Shown: in pieces, positions 50,217-58,215 of the stretch
Layout of the letters: each line of letters begins with the position of its first letter
Position numbering within the stretch: the stretch's first letter is position 1
Assembly (NCBI GenBank): GCA_035502855.1
Contig: DATJTX010000029.1
Location: 22,248-86,247 of the forward strand
Length of the DNA stretch: 64,000 nucleotides
Direction: 5' to 3'
Source of the DNA: Candidatus Baltobacteraceae bacterium
GTDB lineage: Bacteria; Vulcanimicrobiota; Vulcanimicrobiia; Vulcanimicrobiales; Vulcanimicrobiaceae
Made by a program: the position numbers and the translations under genes
The notes under the pieces: model-generated
Seen by the model: only the letters and a program-made list of their open reading frames with translations
What the model was told of the DNA's origin: nothing
Databases searched by the model: none

Positions 50217-51038
50217 GTGTCGACGATAGCCATATCGGAAACCGAATTCCACGCGCTGCGCGATCTGATCCGCGAGCGTTTCGGTATCTATTACGACGAC
50301 ACCAAACAGTTTCTCTTGCAAAGCCGTTTGCAGACGCGGTTGCTCAAGTGCCGGATCAACGACTTCGCCGGGTACGAACGCTATCTCACCGCGTCGCCCG
50401 AGCGTGAGACCGAGTGGAGCGAACTGGCCTCCGTGCTCTCCAACAACGAGACGTACTTCTTTCGGGAACGGGCTCAGCTCGAGGTGCTCGTCGCCGAGGT
50501 TCTCGACGAAGCGCACAAGGCCGGGACGCCGCTGCGCGTATGGTCGTCGGCTTGTTCCACCGGCGAAGAGCCGTACACGATCGGGATGATGCTGATGCAG
50601 ACGCACCGGGTTGCGCCTTCGCACGTCGTCTTGCGAGCCACCGATCTCTCGCCGCGAGCCCTGGAACGGGCCGCGACCGGATTCTACCGGGAGCTTTCCT
50701 TTCGAGCGACGCCGCCCGAGATGGTCCAACGGTACTTCCGCCCGTTTGAAGGCGGATTTTTCATCAACGACGAGATCAAGCGTATGGTGGAGTTCTCGCG
50801 ACTCAATCTTCTCGACGAGCGGGCGGTAGCCGCGATGGGCACGTTCGACGCCGTCTTCTGCCGTAACGTTTTGATCTACTTCGAAAAACCGACGCAGAAG
50901 CGCGTGGTCGAAGCCTTCGCGAAGGTGCTGCGCCCGGGAGGTTTCTTGTTCTTGGGTCACGCCGAGTCGATCATGCGCATCACCGATTGCTACGAACCGG
51001 TCGTCACCCCCAAGGCGATCTACTACCGGCGGAAATGA
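50217..51038 (+). CDS. cheR: Chemotaxis protein methyltransferase CheR
   Basis: A GTG-initiated 273-residue CheR. The N-terminal helical domain covers about 1-80 and ends NNETYFFRE. The SAM-binding domain has VWSSACSTGEEPYTIGM (motif I), DLSPRALERA and FDAVFCRNVLIYFEKPTQKRVV. It methylates glutamates of chemoreceptors. Its stop overlaps the cheB start (ATGA). Confidence 0.95.
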   Translation: MSTIAISETEFHALRDLIRERFGIYYDDTKQFLLQSRLQTRLLKCRINDFAGYERYLTASPERETEWSELASVLSNNETYFFRERAQLEVLVAEVLDEAHKAGTPLRVWSSACSTGEEPYTIGMMLMQTHRVAPSHVVLRATDLSPRALERAATGFYRELSFRATPPEMVQRYFRPFEGGFFINDEIKRMVEFSRLNLLDERAVAAMGTFDAVFCRNVLIYFEKPTQKRVVEAFAKVLRPGGFLFLGHAESIMRITDCYEPVVTPKAIYYRRK

Positions 51039-52126
51039 TGAACCAGGTGCAACAGATCAATGTGCTCGTGGTCGACGACTCGGCGTTCATGCGCCGAGCC
51101 ATCACGACCATGCTCGAGAACGAAGCCGACATCAAGGTCGTCGCGACGGCCCGCAGTGGTGAGGAAGCGATCATCAAGGCGCTTCAGATGAACCCCGACG
51201 TCATCACGATGGACGTCGAGATGCCGGGCATGGGCGGACTCGAAGCCGTGCGTCAGATCGTCGCGGATCACCGGATCCCGATCATCATGTGCAGCTCGCT
51301 GACGCGCGATGGCGCGGAGACGACGTTCCGCGCGCTCGAGCTCGGCGCGGTGGACTTTATCGCGAAGCCCGATGCTGCCTACGTAAATATCACCGACGTC
51401 GCGCGCGATTTGATCGCAAAGATTCGAGCGGTCTCGCGGCGCGGCGCGCAGCCGGCGCAGCCGATCGTCCACGCTCCGCCGCCGATCGAAGACCGGCCGC
51501 GCATCATTGCGCCTCCGCCTTCGCGTCCGCGTCCGGCTTCGCAATACGAATGCGTCGCGATCGGCACCTCTACCGGTGGGCCGGTGGCGCTTTCGCGCGT
51601 GGTACCGATGCTGCCCGGGAACTTTCCGCTGCCGGTGCTGATCGTGCAGCACATGCCGATGGGCTTCACACGGCCGCTGGCCGATCGGCTCAACGCATCG
51701 AGCAAGATCGCCGTCCACGAAGCCCTCAACGGCATGATCCTCGAGGCCGGCACCGCGCTCGTGGTACCGTCAGGGAAACAGGTCGAGTTGCGCCGTCGAA
51801 ACGGGGGAGAGACCGAGGTACGGCTCGTTGATGACGACGGTACATCCCTGCACGTGCCAAGCGTCGACTACATGACCACCCAGGTAGCGCAGGCATATGG
51901 TAAGGCCGCGATCGGCGTGATCCTCACCGGCATGGGCCAAGACGGCGTTCGCGGTTTACGCAAACTTAAAGAACGCGGCGGCTACGTGCTGGGGCAAGAC
52001 GAAGCAACGTGTGTCGTGTACGGGATGCCGCGCGCGGCGGCAAAGGAGGGGTTGGTTGACCGTGTGGCGCCGCTCGACGCGATTTCCCCCATTTTGGTGG
52101 ACCTCGCGGGTGTATCAAAGTCTTAA
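51035..52126 (+). CDS. cheB: Chemotaxis response regulator protein-glutamate methylesterase CheB
   Basis: A 363-residue CheB. The receiver domain (1-125) has VVDDSAFMRR and the phospho-acceptor in ITMDVEMPGMGG. A Pro-rich linker covers about 150-180. The esterase domain has the Ser in IGTSTGGP, His in VQHMPMGFT and Asp in LTGMGQDG. It removes receptor methyl groups. No receptor, CheA or CheW gene is in the window. Confidence 0.96.
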   Translation: MMNQVQQINVLVVDDSAFMRRAITTMLENEADIKVVATARSGEEAIIKALQMNPDVITMDVEMPGMGGLEAVRQIVADHRIPIIMCSSLTRDGAETTFRALELGAVDFIAKPDAAYVNITDVARDLIAKIRAVSRRGAQPAQPIVHAPPPIEDRPRIIAPPPSRPRPASQYECVAIGTSTGGPVALSRVVPMLPGNFPLPVLIVQHMPMGFTRPLADRLNASSKIAVHEALNGMILEAGTALVVPSGKQVELRRRNGGETEVRLVDDDGTSLHVPSVDYMTTQVAQAYGKAAIGVILTGMGQDGVRGLRKLKERGGYVLGQDEATCVVYGMPRAAAKEGLVDRVAPLDAISPILVDLAGVSKS

Positions 52127-52168
52127 CCTCTCCAATTCAAAAGGCTGACGAATTGCAGTAGGAGGCCT

Positions 52169-52228
52169 GTGGGGAATTCTGAATACGAAATGCGGAACGC
52201 GAAGTGCGCGTCCAAAAGGGTTGCATGA
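52169..52228 (+). CDS. Possible 19-residue leader peptide coupled to fliA
   Basis: TAGGAGG at 52159-52165 is placed ideally for the GTG at 52169. The frame reads VGNSEYEMRNAKCASKRVA and its TGA overlaps the fliA ATG as ATGA. The strong ribosome-binding site has no other gene to serve. It may couple or modulate fliA translation, or be a decayed repeat that opens a frame by chance. Confidence 0.4.
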   Translation: MGNSEYEMRNAKCASKRVA

Positions 52229-53205
52229 AGCTGGGCCGTAGTCCACGCAGCTACGTCATCGGCGGCGTCGAACTCTCGCGGGAAGAGATCGTTCACAAGT
52301 ATTTGCATTTGGTCAAATACGTGGCCGGTCGAATCTCGGTGAATCTCCCACCGAACGTCGAGATCAACGATCTCATCAACGACGGTATTTTGGGCTTGAT
52401 CGACGCCATCGAAAAATACGACGATGCACGTGGGGTGAAGTTCGAGACCTACGCAATCACCCGTATAAACGGGGCGATTTTGGATGCGTTGCGCTCGCTC
52501 GACTGGGTGCCGCGCGCCGTGCGTCAGCGCGCGCGGGAGCTGGAACGCACCTATCAAGAACTCGAAGTCGAACTCGGCCGCGCCCCGACCGAGGCCGAGG
52601 TCGGGCAGCGCCTCGGCCTTTCGAAGAAGGAACTCGACCAGTTGATCCAGCGCGTGCGCGGTACCGCCGTGCTCTCGCTCGAGGAGTTCTTGCCCAACGA
52701 GAAGGGCTACGAGATCCCGCTCGTCGATACGCTTCGCGACGACGACAACGACGTGGTAAGTGAGGTCGAATCGCGCGAAGTGCATGCCGAGCTTGTGCGG
52801 GCGGTCGAAAACCTTCCGCCCCAAGAGCGCACGGTGATCACGCTCTACTATTTCGAGGGTCAAACGCTGAAGGAGATCAAAGGCGCGCTCGGGGTCTCGG
52901 AGTCGCGGGTCTCGCAAATCCACGCGCAGGCCGTCATCCATCTGCGCCAGCGGCTGCGCGAACTGCGCAACGACTTGGGCTATCGCGAAGACGACCCCAC
53001 GGTCAAGCAAAAATACCTGCGCCGACCCGCGCCGAGCCCGGATGCCGTCCCCGCTTCGGCCGCGACGGCCGCTGCGGCTAGCCCGGAAGGTAAAGAAAAT
53101 AAAGTAGAACGGACGCTAAAAGGTGAAATAACCGAGCATGGCGATTCGGCCAGCGGATCTTCAACTGGCGTACGTGGCCGCCCCGCAAAACGCGGCCCAG
53201 GTTAG
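52225..53205 (+). CDS. fliA: FliA/WhiG-type RNA polymerase sigma factor (sigma-28)
   Basis: A 326-residue sigma factor; ATG 52225 follows AAAAGGG. Region 2 (YLHLVKYVAGRISVNLPPNVE; DLINDGILGLIDAIEKYDD), region 3 (LGRAPTEAEVGQRLGLSKKEL) and region 4 (LPPQERTVITLYYFEGQTLKEI) follow the FliA pattern, with no region 1.1. About 70 extra C-terminal residues rich in Ala, Pro and Gly follow region 4 and overlap the next gene by 68 bp. It should direct late flagellar and chemotaxis genes. Confidence 0.92.
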   Translation: MKLGRSPRSYVIGGVELSREEIVHKYLHLVKYVAGRISVNLPPNVEINDLINDGILGLIDAIEKYDDARGVKFETYAITRINGAILDALRSLDWVPRAVRQRARELERTYQELEVELGRAPTEAEVGQRLGLSKKELDQLIQRVRGTAVLSLEEFLPNEKGYEIPLVDTLRDDDNDVVSEVESREVHAELVRAVENLPPQERTVITLYYFEGQTLKEIKGALGVSESRVSQIHAQAVIHLRQRLRELRNDLGYREDDPTVKQKYLRRPAPSPDAVPASAATAAAASPEGKENKVERTLKGEITEHGDSASGSSTGVRGRPAKRGPG

Positions 53206-53467
53206 CAGCGCCCAAGAAGCGGCGCAAGGTGCGCAGCAGGCCGCGCAGTCGAGCTTTGCCGCCCAGGTCCACAAGCGCGAAGAAACGGTCACGCAGACCG
53301 ACCACGCCGAAGGCACCAAGGTGCGCACCAATCCGGACGGCGGAGACGGCCGCGGGTACACGCCGCAGCGGCGGCGGCGCCACGCGCCCCAAGCGGACGA
53401 AACCCCCGATGAGCCGGCGGTGGGATTCTCCGGCGGGGACGAACACCTCATCGATTTCACCGCGTAA
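53138..53467 (+). CDS. Small Gln/Ala-rich protein of flagellar gene clusters
   Basis: A 109-residue protein beginning MAIRPADLQLAYVAAPQNAAQV, then a Gln/Ala-rich helix and a charged tail with QTDHAEGTKVR. I recall small proteins with the same start (M-x-IRP-x-D-x-Q) and the same Gln-rich middle after fliA in Clostridia; that is memory, not a search. Function unknown. It overlaps the end of fliA and lies 10 bp before the FliK-like gene. Confidence 0.65.
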   Translation: MAIRPADLQLAYVAAPQNAAQVSSAQEAAQGAQQAAQSSFAAQVHKREETVTQTDHAEGTKVRTNPDGGDGRGYTPQRRRRHAPQADETPDEPAVGFSGGDEHLIDFTA

Positions 53468-53477
53468 AGGCTAACGG

Positions 53478-55409
53478 ATGTCCGGTCTCGACCCGCTCGC
53501 CGCACTGGCTGCTCAAGCGGTGGCCAACGCACAGACGGCGATGGACGAGACGATTCTCAACCTCGCCGCGGACGTTGCTGTCCTCCAAGCGCAAATCAAC
53601 GTCGGCGAAGTGCTCGCGGCCGTCGTGCTGCCCCCCGCCGGCGGCACCGATCTGCTCTCGTTTCTCGGCCAAACCGTAGCGGCGCAAATTCCGCCCGGCA
53701 TCAATCCGGGCGAAACGATGCTCCTGCAAGTAACCGGTTTCACCAACTCGGCGGTGATCGTTCGCAACCTCGGAACGCTCGATCCCGACAACCCGGTTCC
53801 GACGGTGAACGTCGAGATACCGCCGCCGGTCACGACCGACGGGCCGCAGAGCGCCATTCTCACGACGAACCTCACGCCGCAAGCCGCGCCGGTTACGAAC
53901 GCGCCGACTTCGCCGCAAAACGTGCCGGTACAAAACGTCCCGGCACAAAACGCTCCGGTGCAAAGCGGGCCCCCGCAGAGCGCGCCGGTTGCACCTGCGC
54001 GCGTGCCGCCCGCGAACCTCGCCCCGCCGCGCGAAGTCTTCGTCGCGGCATCGGTGCGGCCGAATCTCGCCGCAACGGCGCGCGCGCTGGCAGGCCAAAT
54101 CGACGAAGCGATCGCGCGCAATGACGTCGAGGCGCGCATCGCGCTCAACCGCGCGAGCACTCAGCCCGCACCACCGGCGATACCATCGAACGCTACGCCG
54201 CGGCAAAGCGCGATGCCGTCCACGCCGGCCGCAGCGCCGCCGGCACAGAACGCTCCGCCGCGCACGGGGTCGTTTCCGGTCGCGCCGCCGATCGTCCGCG
54301 CGAGCGCCAACACCGGCGCGGCGGCGCCGGCACGCCCGCCGGTTCCCGAAACGGCGGAAAGCGCGCTGCTGACGCGCCTGCGGATCCCGATCACACCGGT
54401 AACGCTCGCGGCGGCGCGCACGATCAGTACCGCGGCGGAAAACGTCACCACGAGCTACGAGCGTCTCGAGAGCTTGCTTTCAAAGTTGATGCCGCAAGCG
54501 AGCGGGACGCTGCGCTCGGTGCTGGCCTTTGCCGGACGTATGGATTTGCGCAACGCGGACGCGCTTCGCGAACAGATCGCCACGTTCGTTTCCGACGTGC
54601 TCGACGGTGCGGAAGCGAAGATCGTGCAGCTGGTGAAGGCCTGGAGCGAGCTTCCGGAAGCCGCAAATCCATTGCCGGTTGCGGCCGAAGAAGAATCCGC
54701 GCCGCCGTCGCAAGCGCCGGTTCAGGCGCAAACGCCGGCCTCCACGCAGCCGCAGGCGGCCTCGCAAACGCAAGCTGCGGTACAAGAGCCGGCCGCGCCG
54801 CCGGCGCCGGAGGCGGGCGTCGCCGTCAACGCGGTTGCAACCGCCGCGGAACGTACCGTCGCGCTGGATTACGACGTGAAGTCGGCGATTTTGACGATGA
54901 TCGCAGCCTCCGAGCGCGGCGATTCGCCGCAGATCGCCGGCGCACTGCGCGATGCGCTCACCGCAACCACTGCGCTGCAGCTCAACGTACTCTCGGCGCA
55001 ATCGAGCGATCCGCGCACGATCGCGATTCCGCTCCCCGCTTACTTTCATGACGGCGGCGCGCCGGTGCAGCTGCGAATCTCGCGCGATGCGCCGCAGGGT
55101 AAAAGCGTTTTGGACGCGGATAATTTTCACATCGCGTTCGTGCTCGACACCAATTCGCTGGGCACGGTGGCGATCGATTTACAAACCGTCGGCAGAGCGG
55201 TCACCGTCGAGGTGAAGACGCAGGCGGGGACGTTTGCCGACCGTTTCCGTTCGACGCTGGGGGATTTGCGTTCACGCTTGGAGGGATTGCACTATCGCGT
55301 CGCCGCGATCGGCGCCGCTGTCGCCGGTGCGGCCGAGAGCGCGCCGGCACCGGCGAACCAGACCGCTGCGGCGCCGGACCGGCGTTCGTTCTGGGACACG
55401 CGCGCATGA
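53478..55409 (+). CDS. fliK: FliK-like flagellar hook-length control protein
   Basis: A 643-residue protein. The N-terminal part (1-110) is helical then beta-rich. A long Pro/Ala/Gln-rich low-complexity stretch covers about 115-270 and again 400-450. The C-terminal domain (about 510-610) has FHIAFVLDTNSLGTVAIDLQ and VTVEVKTQAG, like the Flg_hook domain of FliK. FliK measures hook length and switches export specificity. The next gene encodes a FlhB-tail protein, its expected partner. Identification rests on layout and the C-terminal domain. Confidence 0.75.
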   Translation: MSGLDPLAALAAQAVANAQTAMDETILNLAADVAVLQAQINVGEVLAAVVLPPAGGTDLLSFLGQTVAAQIPPGINPGETMLLQVTGFTNSAVIVRNLGTLDPDNPVPTVNVEIPPPVTTDGPQSAILTTNLTPQAAPVTNAPTSPQNVPVQNVPAQNAPVQSGPPQSAPVAPARVPPANLAPPREVFVAASVRPNLAATARALAGQIDEAIARNDVEARIALNRASTQPAPPAIPSNATPRQSAMPSTPAAAPPAQNAPPRTGSFPVAPPIVRASANTGAAAPARPPVPETAESALLTRLRIPITPVTLAAARTISTAAENVTTSYERLESLLSKLMPQASGTLRSVLAFAGRMDLRNADALREQIATFVSDVLDGAEAKIVQLVKAWSELPEAANPLPVAAEEESAPPSQAPVQAQTPASTQPQAASQTQAAVQEPAAPPAPEAGVAVNAVATAAERTVALDYDVKSAILTMIAASERGDSPQIAGALRDALTATTALQLNVLSAQSSDPRTIAIPLPAYFHDGGAPVQLRISRDAPQGKSVLDADNFHIAFVLDTNSLGTVAIDLQTVGRAVTVEVKTQAGTFADRFRSTLGDLRSRLEGLHYRVAAIGAAVAGAAESAPAPANQTAAAPDRRSFWDTRA

Positions 55410-55711
55410 ATCGGTTCTTCGACTTTCGCAAATCGGTCTTTAAGCGCCCCGCCGCCGCCGCGCTCAAATGGGATCCGCAGAGTTCTGATCCTCCTGAAGT
55501 CGTGGCGGTTGGGCGCGGCATTACCGCCGAGACGATTCTGCGCATCGCGAAAGAGCACAACATCCCGCTCTACGAGGATCCGGGATTGGTCGAGGCGCTC
55601 GCGCGCTTGAACGTGAGCGACTTCATTCCGCGCGAGCTCTATAGCGTCGTTGCCGAAGTGCTCGCCTACGTATATCGCGTCGATTCGGCGTTCAAGGAGC
55701 GCGCAAGTTAG
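55406..55711 (+). CDS. flhX: FlhB C-terminal-domain-like protein (FlhX)
   Basis: A 101-residue protein matching only the cytoplasmic tail of FlhB: AAALKWDPQS, VAVGRGITAETILRIAKEHNIPLYED and FIPRELYSVVAEVLAYVY. Membrane spans and the NPTH autocleavage site are absent. Bacillus YlqH and FlhX proteins have this form, next to fliK-like genes, and can stand in for the cleaved FlhB tail. It overlaps fliK by 4 bp. Confidence 0.85.
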   Translation: MNRFFDFRKSVFKRPAAAALKWDPQSSDPPEVVAVGRGITAETILRIAKEHNIPLYEDPGLVEALARLNVSDFIPRELYSVVAEVLAYVYRVDSAFKERAS

Positions 55712-55713
55712 CG

Positions 55714-56217
55714 GTGTGGAAGAAGAATTGGCTCTCCAAGACGATGCGCGATCATCAGGATTGGATTCGCGAGGTGCGGTCATCACGCATGGGCGGGCAC
55801 CTGGAAATGCATCTCTCCGGCCGGCGTTTCACAGTCGAATTCATCGAAGGCGTTGCGCCGACGCGCTACGTGATCGACCGCGAGCGCTGCTTCGACGAAC
55901 GCGCTGCGCGCGTCGACGATACCCTCTTCTCGCAGATCGTTGCGGCTCTGAAGATGGCGACCCGCGACTGTTTTGCCTCGAGCGTCTACGCCTATGCGCC
56001 CTCGGCCGCGGTTTTCGAGATTCATTTCGCGCCTGGCCTAGGACCGTTCGGCAACGGCCGCCGGGTCTTCATCGAAGGACGTCTGGCCGACATCATGCGC
56101 GACCAGATCGGGAAGGACAACGTGACGTTCGAGTATCCCGTCCGGGTTGACGGCGCGGCCCCCGCGTGGGTGAAAATGCACGCCTCCGAAATCACCGGCC
56201 TCGACCCAGTCGCGTAA
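55714..56217 (+). CDS. Conserved-looking hypothetical protein after flhX
   Basis: A GTG-initiated 167-residue protein I do not recognise. It starts with a basic Trp-rich segment (WKKNWLSKTMRDHQDWIREV) and has a mixed alpha/beta body with RYVIDRERCF and FGNGRRVFIEGRLADIM. No membrane span or signal. It follows flhX by 2 bp and is the last gene of the chemotaxis-flagellar run, so a link to motility is possible but unproved. Confidence 0.6.
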   Translation: MWKKNWLSKTMRDHQDWIREVRSSRMGGHLEMHLSGRRFTVEFIEGVAPTRYVIDRERCFDERAARVDDTLFSQIVAALKMATRDCFASSVYAYAPSAAVFEIHFAPGLGPFGNGRRVFIEGRLADIMRDQIGKDNVTFEYPVRVDGAAPAWVKMHASEITGLDPVA

Positions 56218-56259
56218 CGCTCACGCCGCGAGGCGCCGAAGTCGGACCGAAGCCACCCT

Positions 56260-56298
56260 TGTCACCCTGAGGTGCGAGCGTAAGCGAGCCTCGAAGGG
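56260..56298 (-). repeat. CTCAGGGTGACA repeat, single copy on minus strand
   Basis: Reads CCCTTCGAGGCTCG...GCACCTCAGGGTGACA on the minus strand, as at 25877 and 57915. It lies in a gene-poor stretch after the flagellar run. Confidence 0.7.
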
Positions 56299-56411
56299 CT
56301 GCTCGGCGGATAACTGCGAGATGCGAAGCATATAACTCTGCATCGCAAAGTGAAGACGCTTCGTGAGACGTTATTCCGCGGAAGCATCATGTTTTCTGTT
56401 CGCTACGCTTC

Positions 56412-56636
56412 TTGTCGTTGGTTTGCGTATGGAAGCATTTCCGGGTTTCTTTATACGGATTTTTCTTTGCTGCCGCGAACGCCCTCGCCGAGAAAGTGCT
56501 CGCAGCCCAGCAGGCCGCGTTCAACCTTGAAGCCGCGGAACAAGCTGAGCTGGAACGGGAACGCGAAGTCCTCGAATCGATGGTCCAGGCGCAGCTCAAA
56601 GACGAAGACGAAGTCATGAAAAATGGATCGAAATGA
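56412..56636 (+). CDS. Doubtful small coiled-coil protein
   Basis: A 74-codon frame from a TTG. After a hydrophobic start (YGFFFAAANALAE), residues 25-65 form a charged helix (AEQAELEREREVLESMVQAQL) that is a good coiled coil. The surrounding DNA is more AT-rich than the rest of the window, no ribosome-binding site is clear, and no family is recognised. It could be a decayed or newly acquired gene. Confidence 0.35.
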   Translation: MSLVCVWKHFRVSLYGFFFAAANALAEKVLAAQQAAFNLEAAEQAELEREREVLESMVQAQLKDEDEVMKNGSK

Positions 56637-56657
56637 TCTGAACTGAATCGGAGCCGG

Positions 56658-57782
56658 ATGGCAAAGTTCGCCTTAGCATCTTGTCTGATTGCTGTCCTTC
56701 TGATCGGGGCAGCGCCTTGCTCCGCGAGCGGTTCTTCGACAACGATCTGGCTCTGCCGTCCAGGAATCGTAAACGATCCATGCACGCAAAACATCGACGC
56801 AACGATCGTGGGCGCCCACGGGCCGCTCTCGATTCATCGCGCACGCGCGGCAGAGGCCTCGCCTTTCGATTGTTTCTACGTGTACCCAACCCTCATTGTG
56901 GGACCGGGCGATAATGCCGGCCTAGGCGTGGACGAGCGAATGCGCTACGTCGCTCGGAATGATGTATCGCAATTCTCGCAGCTCTGTATGGTTTGGGCTC
57001 CCGTGTACCGTCAAGTCACCGTTGCAGCGATCCGCCGCGCTTTCGTTGCGCACGACATGTCGGCTCTTCAAGCAGCCTCGCGCGTTTCTTACGAGAGCGC
57101 CCTTGCGGCTTGGCGTGACTATCTCGCGCACGACAATCGTGGCCGTCCGTTCATTTTGGTCGGAACCTCGCAGGGCGCGGCAAATCTCTTACTGCTGATT
57201 CAAAGCCAAATCGATTCGAACCCGGCGCTGCGCCGGCGAATGGTCTCGGCAATCCTCGTCGGCGCAAATGTGACCGTGCGGCGCGGTTCGGATCGCGGGG
57301 GCAGCTTCGCGAATATTCCCGCGTGCCGCTCGCTCGGTCAAGTAAACTGTGTGATTGCATATTCGAGCTACCGACACGTGCCGCCGCCGAACAGCGCATT
57401 CGGGACACCGGGGCGCGGCGTGAGCATATTCATCAAGCAACCGGGTGGCGCGAATCTTCAGACGCTCTGCACCAACCCCGCAGCACTTTCAGGCGGTACA
57501 GCCTCGCTGGATTCGCTTTTTCGTAATTCCCCTCCCGAGGCGACGATCACAACGCCTTGGTTGGAATATCGCGACCTCTACACGGCGAGGTGTCGTGCAA
57601 ATCGGACAAAGACTTGGCTCGACGTAGAACGCCAGGCGGTTTCCGGAGACACGCGCCCGGTGCTCCACCCGATGCTACCGCCGGCATGGGGTCTGCACGA
57701 GTTCGACGCCAATCTCTACATGGGGGATCTGATTCGCGATGTGCGGATGCAAGAGCGTCGCTATGCGGGCGGCCTGCGTTGA
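56658..57782 (+). CDS. Secreted DUF3089 alpha/beta-hydrolase-like protein
   Basis: A 374-residue protein with a signal peptide (cleavage likely after CSASG, about residue 25). WLCRPGIVNDPC near the mature N terminus, FYVYPTLIVG and the nucleophile elbow VGTSQGAAN (GxSxG-type) match DUF3089, a lipase-like family. The C-terminal half has HPMLPPAWGLHEFDANLYMGDLI with the expected catalytic His. A periplasmic or extracellular esterase is likely; the substrate is unknown. It stands alone between repeats. Confidence 0.8.
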   Translation: MAKFALASCLIAVLLIGAAPCSASGSSTTIWLCRPGIVNDPCTQNIDATIVGAHGPLSIHRARAAEASPFDCFYVYPTLIVGPGDNAGLGVDERMRYVARNDVSQFSQLCMVWAPVYRQVTVAAIRRAFVAHDMSALQAASRVSYESALAAWRDYLAHDNRGRPFILVGTSQGAANLLLLIQSQIDSNPALRRRMVSAILVGANVTVRRGSDRGGSFANIPACRSLGQVNCVIAYSSYRHVPPPNSAFGTPGRGVSIFIKQPGGANLQTLCTNPAALSGGTASLDSLFRNSPPEATITTPWLEYRDLYTARCRANRTKTWLDVERQAVSGDTRPVLHPMLPPAWGLHEFDANLYMGDLIRDVRMQERRYAGGLR

Positions 57783-57914
57783 GGCCGCTGCGAACGCAAA
57801 GCCGACGATTGACGTTATCAGGCGATTTCATCCATCGGAAACCGGCGACCGCGCGGTCGGTGGGAATCGCCTAATCGGCGATTACTGCGTTGTTCGGGTA
57901 ACCTGCCGACCGCG

Positions 57915-58112
57915 CCCTTCGAGGCTCGGGCTTCGCCCTCGCACCTCAGGGTGACATCGAGGGGCCGTGAGCGTCGTGAAGCCTTGCGCGCTCGGCACGA
58001 CCCAGGCACCTCGCACCTCAGGGTGACATCGAGGGGCCGTGAGCGTCGTGAACCCTTGCGCGCTCGGCACGACCCAGGCGCCTCGCACCGCAGGGTGACA
58101 CGGAGGGGCCGT
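57915..58112 (+). repeat. 72-bp tandem repeat array containing the CTCAGGGTGACA element
   Basis: GCACCTCAGGGTGACA recurs at 57941, 58013 and 58085 (last with one change), exactly 72 bp apart. Each copy is joined by a spacer with GAGGGGCCGTGAGCGTCGTGAA and CGCTCGGCACGACCCAGGC. About 2.4 units. The whole 57783-58215 gap holds no gene. Confidence 0.85.
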
Positions 58113-58142
58113 GAGCGAGCGGAGCGAGCCGCGGGGGGTTGG

Positions 58143-58167
58143 CCCGCAAAGCTTTAGCTTTGTCGGG
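58143..58167. repeat. Third copy of the AAAGC-TTTA-GCTTT palindrome
   Basis: CCCGCAAAGC-TTTA-GCTTTG-T-CGGG, with the same inner stem and TTTA loop as the copy after rlmB and one bulged T. It lies 49 bp before ftsY, between a repeat array and a gene start rather than just behind a gene. Confidence 0.65.
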
Positions 58168-58215
58168 ACAAACCCGAACAGGAGTTCGATGCTTGGGTAG
58201 GAAAGTAGAGGGTCC

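Noticed and set aside
57915..58112. CRISPR array
   Set aside because: The 72-bp units are repeated as a whole, including the spacer, and there are only about two and a half copies with no cas genes.
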